A stretch of DNA of 14,149 bases from DASUFH01 sp036274645 (lineage in GTDB: Bacteria; Acidobacteriota; Terriglobia; 20CM-2-55-15). Positions 7,272-14,104 of this stretch are shown piece after piece. Position numbers and translations under genes: made by a program. How positions within the stretch are numbered: the stretch's first letter is position 1; the number at the start of each line of letters is the position of its first letter. Under the pieces are notes generated by a model that saw only the letters and a program-made list of their open reading frames with translations, was not told the DNA's origin and ran no database searches. The DNA lies in assembly GCA_036274645.1 (NCBI GenBank), contig DASUFH010000268.1, positions 1 to 14,149 of the forward strand. Reading direction: 5' to 3'.

Positions 7272-8384
7272 TTATCCGGCAATGCTCACACCGATCAGCT
7301 TCCCGGTAATAAAGGTCACGGCCGCCGCCAGCGCGCCGATTGCGAGCATGCGAAGCCCGCTGTAGACCAGATTGCGGCCGGTAAAAACCGAGATCAGGGC
7401 GTCGACAATGAACAGCGCGAGACCGCACACGGTCGCGCTGGCGACGAACGCCGTGACGCCGCTCGACAGCAGATACGGAACGACCGGAATCGACGCCCCC
7501 ACGCCAAACGCCAGGAACGAACTGAGCGCGGCCGCCCATGGCGATCCCAGCGCGGACGGGTCCAGTCCGAGTTCTTCACGGGCCAGCGTGTCGATCGCCG
7601 TGTCCGGATTCGAAAGAATCCGCGCGGCCAGATCGGCCGCCTGGTCTGCAGGTATGCCCTTGGCCTGGTAGATCAGCGCCAGTTCCTCCTGTTCCTCTTC
7701 AGGAGACGACTTCAATTCCTGCTCCTCCAGGGCGATCTGCTGTTCGTAGAGTTCGCGCTGGGAACGGACCGAAACATACTCTCCCGCAGCCATCGAGAAC
7801 GCGCCGGCAAGCAGGCCCGCCACGCCGGCAAGCAGGACGATGTGGGGATCCACACCCGCGCCGCTCACACCCATGACCAGACTGAAGTTGGAGATGAGCC
7901 CGTCATTGGCCCCGAAAACAGCGGCGCGCAGGCTGCCCCCATAGTTGGCTCGATGCCAGCGCTCGGTCTGAAGAATCGCGCTCGCGTCGCCGCGTTGCTC
8001 CATCAGACGCAGTGTCCGGCCATGGGAACGCTCCGCCGCCGGAAGCCCCTCCGCTTCGGCCTGCCCGGCATAGTTCTGTTCATCGCTCGTTTCGAGGCCC
8101 GTCACCACCGAAAGCACGGGCTGAGTCCCCAGACGACGCGAAATCCACCCCAGCAGATTCACCCGGAATCCGGCCTTGTACGAGGGAATTGCCACGCCGT
8201 TCTGTTCCAGCAGTTTCGCCCAGCGGGACGCGTGACGCTCTTCGGCCTGGGCCAGTTTCTCAAAGATGGCGGAACGCGCAGCATCCTTCTCCGCGCGGGC
8301 CAGCGCGCGGTACATGGCAATCCCGTCCTGTTCCTTGATGTAATTCTGACGGTACCGCCGCAGGTCGCCCGGAGAGGCGGTCAT
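7272..8384 (-). CDS. mbfA: MbfA-like membrane-bound ferritin with VIT1/CCC1 iron-transport domain
   Basis: This 370-residue protein joins a ferritin/rubrerythrin-like domain to a VIT1/CCC1 transporter, the architecture of rhizobial MbfA, which exports iron from the cytoplasm and protects against iron and peroxide stress. The ferritin-like part (about 8-128) shows four helices with candidate di-iron ligands: E18, the E48-x-x-H51 pair (in AEERH), E102, and the E118-x-x-H121 pair (in AERSH). The VIT part starts near 145 with SLRAAVFGANDGLISN, continues with AGAFSMAAGEYVSV, then has a Glu-rich cytosolic loop (about 220-240) and C-terminal hydrophobic helices, five membrane segments in all by family expectation. 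The frame is open upstream to 8684, but the ATG at 8384 is preferred: homologous sequence begins there, and it overlaps the stop of the upstream radical SAM gene as ATGA, implying coupled translation. The symbol is given on architecture only. Confidence 0.88.
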   Translation of the reverse strand: MTASPGDLRRYRQNYIKEQDGIAMYRALARAEKDAARSAIFEKLAQAEERHASRWAKLLEQNGVAIPSYKAGFRVNLLGWISRRLGTQPVLSVVTGLETSDEQNYAGQAEAEGLPAAERSHGRTLRLMEQRGDASAILQTERWHRANYGGSLRAAVFGANDGLISNFSLVMGVSGAGVDPHIVLLAGVAGLLAGAFSMAAGEYVSVRSQRELYEQQIALEEQELKSSPEEEQEELALIYQAKGIPADQAADLAARILSNPDTAIDTLAREELGLDPSALGSPWAAALSSFLAFGVGASIPVVPYLLSSGVTAFVASATVCGLALFIVDALISVFTGRNLVYSGLRMLAIGALAAAVTFITGKLIGVSIAG

Positions 8385-9922
8385 AACGCGAGTTTCACCC
8401 TGCGATTCATCTCCGCGTCCGCCGGAGAAAGCTCGAGGTTGAGAGGCAAGGGCGCAAGATCGACGCCATAACGCGAGCGGCGGAACGGCAAATAATCCGC
8501 GACCTCGTCCCGGATAACCCGCGCGATTCCTCCCGACATGGGATGCATTCTCCGCCAGGCGCAATAGCGGCTGAACATTGGATAGGCCGCGTGGGGAATC
8601 AACTCGTCCCAGACATTCTTTTTCCACATGTTCCGCGCCCCCAGTCGCAACGCGCGGCCAACCGTATAGAACTTCCGATAACACTCGAACAGCAAATCAG
8701 TCAGCTCCAACGGCGCCAGCAGGTCATGGGCGAATGTCGTATTGGTCGCGTCATACCGATCCATGTTCCGCTCGGTGATCAGCCCCTGCTCCAGAAAGTC
8801 TCCATACTGCTCGGTTCCCGGAATCGGGGTGAGGATATAAAAGGACGCGATGTCGGGATCCAGCGAACGCAGTATGTCGGAATGCTCCCGGATATCCGCC
8901 GCGGAGGTTCCGAGAAAGCCGATGATGTTGGAAAAGTGCGAGGCAATGCGATTGGCGCGGCACAACCGCACAATTTCGCCGTAGGTCTCCGGATGGTTCT
9001 GGGCCTTGTGCGCCGCCAGCAGCGTCTTGCGGTGAAACGACTCCACGCCAATGAACATCTGAAAACAGCCGGCCCGCCCGAGCAGTTCGACAAACTCCGG
9101 CTGGCGCGCCACCTGCGTGTCGCACTGAACGAAGAAGGGGATGTTGATCTTTTCTTCGATCATGCGCTCCAGCAGTTCAGTGGCCTGGGCGTATTTGTTG
9201 AAATTGTCGGACGTGAACATCACCAGCCGCACGCCGGCCTGACGGATGGCGCGGAGGCTAGCCATTGTTGTCTCGACATCCTGGCTGCGTATCTGCCGCC
9301 CGGCAATCTTGATCACCGAACAGAAATTGCAGGTGAACGGACACCCACGCGCCGGATAGACACCGACCATCGGCACGACATACCGCTTCAGTTCTCGAAG
9401 AGGAGGCGGCTCCAGCGGCGGAGGGCTCAGTTCAGCCTGCCAGCGGTGCTCGCGTCCATAAACCGGACGCAACTCCCCGTCGATCGCGTCCATAAGAATG
9501 GACGACCAGATCGTCTCCGCTTCCGCCAGCGCGAAGCTCACTCCCGATCCGTGAAAACACGACGTGTCACACGTCATCGGGTGCGGACCGCCGATAATCG
9601 CATGCTCGACTCCATTGGCGCGCGCATAGGCGGCCAGATCGAGACTGCGATTGAACTGATGGGACTGGACACCGACGACCGCCAGCAAGGTTGGAACGGG
9701 CCCACCGCGCAGGAGCTTCAGATACTCGAGATCCGTCTGCACATATTCGTCGAGGGCGACCGTTTCGATGGCGCATCCGCCGATCGTCTTCGGCGTCATG
9801 GAAGCGATGTAAACGATCGTGCTGTTGGGCATGAAGCCGCGGCGAAACCGCTCGACGCTGCCGTCGCGGCTGTACTTGCTAGGCTTGACAATGACAACTC
9901 GCAGCCTGGATGGCCTAGGCAT
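8381..9922 (-). CDS. Radical SAM protein with N-terminal B12-binding-like domain
   Basis: This 513-residue protein belongs to the radical SAM superfamily. The [4Fe-4S] cluster motif is CPFTCNFC with C194, C198 and C201. About 185 residues before it form a Rossmann-like domain of the cobalamin-binding type (for example VVGVQSHQFNRSLDLAAYAR and AIIGGPHP). The base-on DxHxxG motif is absent, so B12 binding is not assured. Later family signatures include FTSDNFN, QMFIGVES and ILTPIPGTEQY. The C-terminal 100 residues are typical of BchE- and HpnJ-like class B proteins. The substrate is unknown. The start at ATG 9922 fits the family opening (RVVIVKPSKY), but the GGGAGG upstream is 16 nt away, too far to be its ribosome site; TATATT at 9931-9936 could be a -10 box for a nearly leaderless transcript. 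Its stop overlaps the ferritin-VIT start by 4 bp, so the two are probably one operon. Confidence 0.85.
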   Translation of the reverse strand: MPRPSRLRVVIVKPSKYSRDGSVERFRRGFMPNSTIVYIASMTPKTIGGCAIETVALDEYVQTDLEYLKLLRGGPVPTLLAVVGVQSHQFNRSLDLAAYARANGVEHAIIGGPHPMTCDTSCFHGSGVSFALAEAETIWSSILMDAIDGELRPVYGREHRWQAELSPPPLEPPPLRELKRYVVPMVGVYPARGCPFTCNFCSVIKIAGRQIRSQDVETTMASLRAIRQAGVRLVMFTSDNFNKYAQATELLERMIEEKINIPFFVQCDTQVARQPEFVELLGRAGCFQMFIGVESFHRKTLLAAHKAQNHPETYGEIVRLCRANRIASHFSNIIGFLGTSAADIREHSDILRSLDPDIASFYILTPIPGTEQYGDFLEQGLITERNMDRYDATNTTFAHDLLAPLELTDLLFECYRKFYTVGRALRLGARNMWKKNVWDELIPHAAYPMFSRYCAWRRMHPMSGGIARVIRDEVADYLPFRRSRYGVDLAPLPLNLELSPADAEMNRRVKLAL

Positions 9923-10025
9923 GACCGGTGAATATATACCTCCCTGCTATATCCTGCTGCGAAAAGTTCAGGGGAATAGTCCGGCGCATCGACTGTGGGT
10001 GCGGTACAACCACCGATTCCCTTGT

Positions 10026-10042
10026 TCCTTGTAGGGGCGGTC
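10026..10042 (+). repeat. 17-nt intergenic motif, copy 2
   Basis: TCCTTGTAGGGGCGGTC matches the copy at 1431-1447 at 16 of 17 positions and has the same orientation. It is followed here by ATGGCGCCAT rather than by gene sequence. It may be part of a degenerate dispersed palindromic repeat. Confidence 0.4.
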
Positions 10043-10183
10043 ATGGCGCCATTGAGCATGGTCCGGCCGTCCGATGGCTGGAAATGGCTCGAGACCCGGC
10101 TCAACTGAATCCCGTCATTGCTTGCTCCCTGGCGGTCCAAAAAGTCATCCCCAACGGATGAGCGTGTTCCCCGGCCTTTGCGG

Positions 10184-10189
10184 TAAGAT
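10184..10189 (+). promoter_or_regulatory. Possible -10 element of yicC
   Basis: TAAGAT lies 22 nt before the yicC ATG. AAAGGA at 10201-10206 is a well-placed ribosome site. I see no good -35 box at the standard distance. Confidence 0.3.
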
Positions 10190-10211
10190 CATCGGTTGAG
10201 AAAGGAACCGG

Positions 10212-11114
10212 ATGATCAACAGCATGACCGGGTTCGGATCGGCGCGGGCGGAAGCCCAGAACCTGACCGTTCTCGTGGAAATCAAGAGCGTCAATCACCG
10301 CTACATCGACACGCACGTCAAGATGCCCGCGGAGTTTCAAACCTTTGAACCGGCCATTCGCAAGCGCATCGCGGCTGCGTTCAGGCGCGGGCGATTTGAT
10401 GTGTTCGCGCGCATCGACTACCGACGGGAGGATGTCCGGCTCGAAGCCAATCTGGGCCTGATCCGCGCTTATGCCGAATTGCTGGACACCCTGAAACGCG
10501 ACTTCCCGATCCAGGGCGAATTGACCATGGACATGCTCTCCAGGGCGCCCGGCCTGATCAGCGTGGCGGGATTGGACCTCGGTCCGGAAGAAATGGAGCG
10601 CATCGGACGAGCCGTCGAAGAAGCGACCGGCAACGCGATCCGCCAGCTCGCCAGAATGCGCGCGGTAGAAGGCGAATCACTGATGGCCGACGTGGAGCAA
10701 CGGCTGGCCGCCATCTCCGGCTATGTCGAGACGATCCACGCGGGCGCGCGGGAATTCGTCGACCATTACCGCGAACAGCTGATCCGGCGGGTGACGGAGC
10801 TGGCCCCGCAGCTGGCTGCCGAAAGCGGCCATCGAATCGAAATGGAGGCGCTGCTCCATGCGGAAAAGAGCGATATCACCGAGGAAACCACCCGCCTGCG
10901 CAGCCATCTGGATCAGTTCGCCAGTCTGAAGAATCTGAAGGATGAGGCGGGAAAACGCATGGATTTCATCCTGCAGGAAATGAATCGGGAGGCGACAACG
11001 GTGCTTTCCAAGACCTCCGGACTGCACGAACGCGGGGCGGCCATCGGTCAGGCGGCCATCGAAATCAAGGTCGAAATCGAAAAATTAAGGGAACAGGTAC
11101 AAAACATTGAGTAG
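10212..11114 (+). CDS. yicC: YicC/YloC family endoribonuclease
   Basis: This 300-residue protein is a complete YicC/YloC family member. The family is now regarded as endoribonucleases; E. coli YicC takes part in small-RNA turnover. It opens with the diagnostic MINSMTGFGSA, followed by EIKSVNHRYID (about 24-34), and the C-terminal DUF1732 part contains HAEKSDITEETTRLRSH, KRMDFILQEMNRE and the closing AAIEIKVEIEKLREQVQNIE, all very typical. AAAGGA upstream supports the ATG at 10212. It is the first gene of the run yicC-gmk-rpoZ-coaBC, an order common in many bacteria. It ends 17 bp before gmk, and its TAG stop is the first half of a TAGAAT box that probably drives gmk. Confidence 0.95.
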   Translation: MINSMTGFGSARAEAQNLTVLVEIKSVNHRYIDTHVKMPAEFQTFEPAIRKRIAAAFRRGRFDVFARIDYRREDVRLEANLGLIRAYAELLDTLKRDFPIQGELTMDMLSRAPGLISVAGLDLGPEEMERIGRAVEEATGNAIRQLARMRAVEGESLMADVEQRLAAISGYVETIHAGAREFVDHYREQLIRRVTELAPQLAAESGHRIEMEALLHAEKSDITEETTRLRSHLDQFASLKNLKDEAGKRMDFILQEMNREATTVLSKTSGLHERGAAIGQAAIEIKVEIEKLREQVQNIE

Positions 11115-11117
11115 AAT
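11112..11117 (+). promoter_or_regulatory. -10 element of gmk overlapping the yicC stop
   Basis: TAGAAT contains the yicC TAG stop and lies 14 nt before the gmk ATG, the same spacing as the TAGAAT before tpm. No Shine-Dalgarno sequence precedes gmk, so a short-leader or leaderless transcript from this box is plausible. Confidence 0.4.
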
Positions 11118-11131
11118 GTGACGTTCGACGG

Positions 11132-11767
11132 ATGCGCGCCAACGTCTACATCGTTTCCGCCCCTTCGGGATCGGGCAAGACCACCCTCCTGCGCGCCCTG
11201 CTTCGCACATTTGGCGACCTGAAATTTTCCGTTTCCCACACCACGCGGCAGCCGCGCGAAGGGGAACGAGACGGCATCGACTATTTCTTTGTGGACCACC
11301 CGGCCTTCAAGAACATGATCGAGCGAGGCGAGTTTCTGGAATGGGCGGAATACCAGGGGCAGCTCTACGGAACGGCGCGCGCCTGGGTGGAATCGAATCT
11401 CGACGCGGGCTGCGATGTCATCCTCGATATCGATGTGGAAGGCGCCAGCCAGGTGCGGAGACAAATCCCTTATGCCGTAACGATCTTCGTGATGCCGCCA
11501 TCCTACAATCAGCTGGAACAGCGGCTGCGTTCGCGCTCGCGGCCCCAGGCGGGCGCCAGCGAATCGGAGGAATCGATTCGCCGGCGGCTGGAAATTGCGA
11601 AGAAGGAAATTTTGCATTACCGCGACTACGACTATATTGTCGTCAACGATGTCCTAGACCATTCCATCCGCCTTCTTGAATCGATCGTGCAGTCCGGCCG
11701 CGCCAAACCGGCCCGGCAGGAAGACCGGATTGAAAAGATCATTGCTTCTTTCGGAGGTACCGCTTGA
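11132..11767 (+). CDS. gmk: Guanylate kinase
   Basis: Guanylate kinase transfers phosphate from ATP to GMP to give GDP, an essential step in GTP, dGTP and (p)ppGpp supply. The protein is 211 residues, the normal size. The P-loop is APSGSGKTT (10-18). The GMP-binding region shows SVSHTTRQPREGERDGIDY (about 34-52), then FLEWAEYQGQLYGT (about 68-81) and DVILDIDVEGA. The lid arginines are in RLRSRSR, and the C-terminal RRLEIAKKEI...YDYIVVND is standard. The TGA stop overlaps the TTG start of rpoZ by 4 bp, so the two are likely translated together. The start lacks a Shine-Dalgarno sequence. Confidence 0.97.
   Translation: MRANVYIVSAPSGSGKTTLLRALLRTFGDLKFSVSHTTRQPREGERDGIDYFFVDHPAFKNMIERGEFLEWAEYQGQLYGTARAWVESNLDAGCDVILDIDVEGASQVRRQIPYAVTIFVMPPSYNQLEQRLRSRSRPQAGASESEESIRRRLEIAKKEILHYRDYDYIVVNDVLDHSIRLLESIVQSGRAKPARQEDRIEKIIASFGGTA
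11753..11758 (+). promoter_or_regulatory. Ribosome binding site deciding the TTG start of rpoZ
   Basis: GGAGGT lies inside the 3' end of gmk, 5 nt before TTG 11764. It is the strongest Shine-Dalgarno sequence in this run and supports the non-ATG start. Confidence 0.75.
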
Positions 11768-11979
11768 TCCAGATTCCCGATAATATCGACAGCAAATACC
11801 GCTTCGTCATCCTTTCCGCGTTGCGGGCGCGCCAGATTCAGGGCGGGAGCGCGCCGCTGATTCGCGACAGCCGGCACAAATCGACACAGATTGCGCAAAA
11901 GGAAATTCTGAACGGCCTCGTCAAATTCAGGATTCCCGGCGCCGACGCCAAGGACGGCAGCGCTCCCGAAGAGGAGTAG
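11764..11979 (+). CDS. rpoZ: RNA polymerase omega subunit
   Basis: This 71-residue protein is the omega subunit, which helps fold and hold the beta' subunit and in many bacteria contributes to a (p)ppGpp site. The core fits the family: SKYRFVILSALRARQIQGG, then a run of polar residues and QIAQKEILNGLVKF, with a short acidic tail. It is slightly short but complete. It starts with TTG overlapping the gmk TGA (TTGA), supported by GGAGGT 5 nt upstream. The gmk-rpoZ pairing is common and often followed by spoT, which is absent here; coaBC follows instead. Confidence 0.93.
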   Translation: MIQIPDNIDSKYRFVILSALRARQIQGGSAPLIRDSRHKSTQIAQKEILNGLVKFRIPGADAKDGSAPEEE

Positions 11980-11993
11980 CGGCCAGGTCGACA

Positions 11994-12068
11994 ATGAAAC
12001 ACCCACAGTGGCGGTCCTGGTTCAGCCTTCGCCCGGCGGGGGCTGAACCGAGGCCGGCAAGGCCATGA
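11994..12068 (+). CDS. Putative 24-codon leader ORF before coaBC
   Basis: An ATG at 11994 opens a 24-codon frame that runs through the whole hairpin region and stops with TGA at 12066-12068, overlapping the coaBC ATG as ATGA. AGGT at 11985-11988 is 5 nt before the start, a weak but correctly placed ribosome site. The peptide starts MKHPQW and is rich in Pro, Arg and Ala. It has no run of one amino acid that would mark a classical attenuator. It could be chance, so confidence is low, but the position invites a role in translational coupling. Confidence 0.3.
   Translation: MKHPQWRSWFSLRPAGAEPRPARP
12012..12056 (+). promoter_or_regulatory. Stem-loop covering the coaBC ribosome site
   Basis: Bases 12012-12027 can pair with 12041-12056 in a 16-bp stem with one mismatch and two G-U pairs. 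The inner 9 bp (GGTTCAGCC with GGCTGAACC) are perfect. The loop is 13 nt and GC-rich. The 3' arm contains GAGG (12050-12053), the only plausible Shine-Dalgarno sequence for the coaBC ATG at 12065. No T-run follows, so it is not a standard terminator. Confidence 0.55.
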
Positions 12069-13261
12069 AAGTCGCTCTCGGCGTCAGCGGCGGCATTGCG
12101 TGCTACAAGGCCGCCGAGATCGTCCGCCGCCTGCAGGACCGCGGCTTCGAGGTGAGCGTCCTCATGACCCGCGGGGCTACGCGCTTCGTCACGCCGCTGA
12201 CCTTCCGGGCGCTTTCCGGGAGCAAGGTCTACGTCGACATCTTCGAAGGCGCCGCGGACGAAGACGCTCTCGACCAGCCGTTCGATCATATCTTCCTCGC
12301 GCAATCCATCGACCTGTTCCTGATTGCGCCGGCCACCGCCGATTGCATTGCGCGCCTGGCCGCGGGACTGGCCGACGACTTTCTGACCACGTTCCACCTG
12401 GCCGTCACCGCGCCCATCGTCATCGCGCCGGCCATGAATACACGCATGTGGGAACATCCATCGGTCCAGGCCAATCTGCATCTGCTCGCCTCGCGCGGCG
12501 CCCGGATCATCGCGCCGGAAACCGGAAAGATGGCCTGCAACACCACCGGCCCCGGACGCCTTGCCCCGGTCGAAACCATCGTGGACGTTGTGACGGAGAC
12601 GCTCGCCCATTCCCGGGACCTCGCCGGACGCCGGGCCGTGATCACCGCGGGCCCAACCGTGGAGGACATCGATCCCGTCCGGTTCATCGGGAACCGATCG
12701 TCCGGCAAGATGGGCTTTGCGCTCGCCCGCCGGGCGCAGGATCGCGGCGCCGCGGTCACCCTGATCGCCGGTCCATGCGATCTCGATTTTCCCGGGCTCA
12801 TCCGCGTGCGGACCACTGAAGAGATGCGCCAGGCCGTCCTCGAACACGCGAAGTCCGCCGACTTCGTCATCAAGGCGGCCGCTCCACTGGATTTTCGCCC
12901 GCGGTCCGTGGCGCCACAGAAAATCAAGAAGGCCGGCGGGGCCATGAAAATCGATCTTGAGCCGACCGCTGACATTCTCAAGGAGCTTGGCGCTCAGAAA
13001 AAGGGACGCATCCTGGTCGGATTCGCCGCAGAAACCGAGAACCACGTGAAGAACGGCCTGGAAAAGCTCAAGGCCAAGAACCTGGATCTGATCGTCGTCA
13101 ATCCCGTCGCCGGCGCCGAATCCGCATTCGGAAGCGATACGAATCGCGCCACGATTATTGACGCCACCGGAGGGACCGAAGACGTCCCACGGTTGAGCAA
13201 AGATCATCTGGCGGATCTCATTCTGGACCGCGTGGCCGGACTTCTGAAAAAGAACGAATAG
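12065..13261 (+). CDS. coaBC: Bifunctional phosphopantothenoylcysteine decarboxylase / phosphopantothenate-cysteine ligase
   Basis: CoaBC performs two steps of coenzyme A synthesis: CTP-dependent joining of cysteine to 4'-phosphopantothenate (CoaB) and FMN-dependent decarboxylation to 4'-phosphopantetheine (CoaC). The protein is 398 residues. The CoaC half (1-185) has GVSGGIACYKAAE, the catalytic H75, the substrate motif PAMNTRMW (N125) and the active-site C158 in MACNTTGPGR. The CoaB half (about 190-398) has AGPTVEDIDPVRFIGNRSSGKMG with N210, KIKK with K289, and ILVGFAAET. These positions coincide with my recollection of E. coli numbering, so both activities should be intact. It lies 85 bp after rpoZ behind a strong stem-loop and is followed 2 bp later by the uracil-DNA glycosylase gene. 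The ATG at 12065 is the family start. Confidence 0.97.
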   Translation: MKVALGVSGGIACYKAAEIVRRLQDRGFEVSVLMTRGATRFVTPLTFRALSGSKVYVDIFEGAADEDALDQPFDHIFLAQSIDLFLIAPATADCIARLAAGLADDFLTTFHLAVTAPIVIAPAMNTRMWEHPSVQANLHLLASRGARIIAPETGKMACNTTGPGRLAPVETIVDVVTETLAHSRDLAGRRAVITAGPTVEDIDPVRFIGNRSSGKMGFALARRAQDRGAAVTLIAGPCDLDFPGLIRVRTTEEMRQAVLEHAKSADFVIKAAAPLDFRPRSVAPQKIKKAGGAMKIDLEPTADILKELGAQKKGRILVGFAAETENHVKNGLEKLKAKNLDLIVVNPVAGAESAFGSDTNRATIIDATGGTEDVPRLSKDHLADLILDRVAGLLKKNE

Positions 13262-13263
13262 AA

Positions 13264-14073
13264 ATGTCTCGAGACGAGTTGATTCGCCAGATTGAGTTTT
13301 TCCGCGACATCGGCGCGCAATCGCTGGATGTGGGCCGGGCCGTTCCCCTTTCTGCCGCCCCGGATTCCCGTTCGTCCCGTCCATCCGCGAGATCGGCCGC
13401 GGCCCCCGCCCCCGCGCCGGCGCGTGAGACAGAAGCCAAAACGGCGCCCAGTCCGGCGGCAACAGCGCCAACGCCGCCTCCAGCCCCATCGACACCCGCC
13501 GGCGACCCGGCGGCGGCGCTCAACGCCATTCGAGACGAACTCGGCGATTGCCAGCGCTGCAAGCTCGCCCCGAAACGGCGGCATATTGTGTTCGGCTCCG
13601 GCAATCCGAACGCGGAACTGGTCTTTGTCGGAGAAGCGCCGGGCGCCGACGAAGACGAACAGGGACTCCCGTTTGTCGGTCGCGCGGGCCAGCTGCTGAC
13701 CAAAATCATCGAGTCCATCGATCCGGACATCAAGCGGCCCGATGTCTACATCTGCAATGTGCTCAAATGCCGGCCGCCGGAGAATCGCAACCCGGAACCC
13801 GACGAAGTGCTGGCCTGCAATCCGTTCCTCCGGAAACAGCTCGCGTCCATCCGCCCGAAAATCGTCTGCTGTCTCGGCACATTTGCCGCGCAAACCGTGC
13901 TCCAGACCACAACCCCGATCGGCCGGCTCCGCGGACGCTTCCACGACGTGGACGGAATCCGCGTGATTGCCACGTTCCATCCCGCCTATCTGCTGCGATC
14001 CCCCGACAAGAAGCGCGACGTCTGGGAAGACATGAAACAGATTCGCGCCGAACTGTTCCGACTGCGGGGCTAG
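13264..14073 (+). CDS. Family 4 uracil-DNA glycosylase (4Fe-4S)
   Basis: This enzyme removes uracil from DNA as the first step of base excision repair. It is 269 residues. The catalytic domain (about 84-269) has the four cluster cysteines C96, C99, C169 and C185; motif GEAPGADEDEQGLPFVGRAG (123-142), which holds the uracil pocket; NVLKCRPPENRNP; and the late motif FHPAYLLR. In front of it are a short helix (1-25) and a long Pro/Ala/Ser linker (about 30-83), so the protein is larger than minimal family 4 enzymes of about 200 residues. The start at 13264 is 2 bp after the coaBC stop. Only a poor ribosome site is visible there, so translation is probably coupled to coaBC. The linker may let an N-terminal helix contact a partner such as a polymerase clamp, but no recognisable clamp motif is present. 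Confidence 0.92.
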   Translation: MSRDELIRQIEFFRDIGAQSLDVGRAVPLSAAPDSRSSRPSARSAAAPAPAPARETEAKTAPSPAATAPTPPPAPSTPAGDPAAALNAIRDELGDCQRCKLAPKRRHIVFGSGNPNAELVFVGEAPGADEDEQGLPFVGRAGQLLTKIIESIDPDIKRPDVYICNVLKCRPPENRNPEPDEVLACNPFLRKQLASIRPKIVCCLGTFAAQTVLQTTTPIGRLRGRFHDVDGIRVIATFHPAYLLRSPDKKRDVWEDMKQIRAELFRLRG

Positions 14074-14104
14074 GCGGTTTCTCTCGATTACCTGGAACAA
14101 CTGC

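Larger units (their letters stand above)
9923..10211. other. Divergent intergenic region upstream of radical SAM gene and yicC
   Basis: This 289-bp gap separates the minus-strand block from the plus-strand housekeeping run and must hold promoters for both. It contains the AT-rich TATATATT box near the radical SAM start, the second copy of the 17-nt motif, a 10-bp palindrome ATGGCGCCAT (10043-10052), and a TAAGAT box before yicC. I see no convincing gene or RNA in it. Confidence 0.6.

Noticed and set aside
7131..8471. 446-codon plus-strand frame opposite the ferritin-VIT gene
   Set aside because: Antisense shadow, very Arg/Gln/His-rich, no family features.
8385..8684. 100-codon upstream extension of the ferritin-VIT frame
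   Set aside because: It overlaps the radical SAM coding region, has no ferritin or VIT similarity, and the ATGA junction at 8384 gives a better start.
8543..9931. 462-codon plus-strand frame opposite the radical SAM gene
   Set aside because: Antisense shadow of a gene with clear family motifs; composition is Arg/His/Gln-rich and domain-free.
10043..10052. Perfect palindrome ATGGCGCCAT in the divergent gap
   Set aside because: Ten-base palindromes arise readily by chance in GC-rich DNA, there is no second copy in the window and it is not placed over a promoter.
11927..13495. 522-codon open frame on the minus strand opposite coaBC
   Set aside because: It lies fully opposite conserved coaBC and the start of the glycosylase gene. 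Its translation has no recognisable domain; long antisense frames are common at this GC content.
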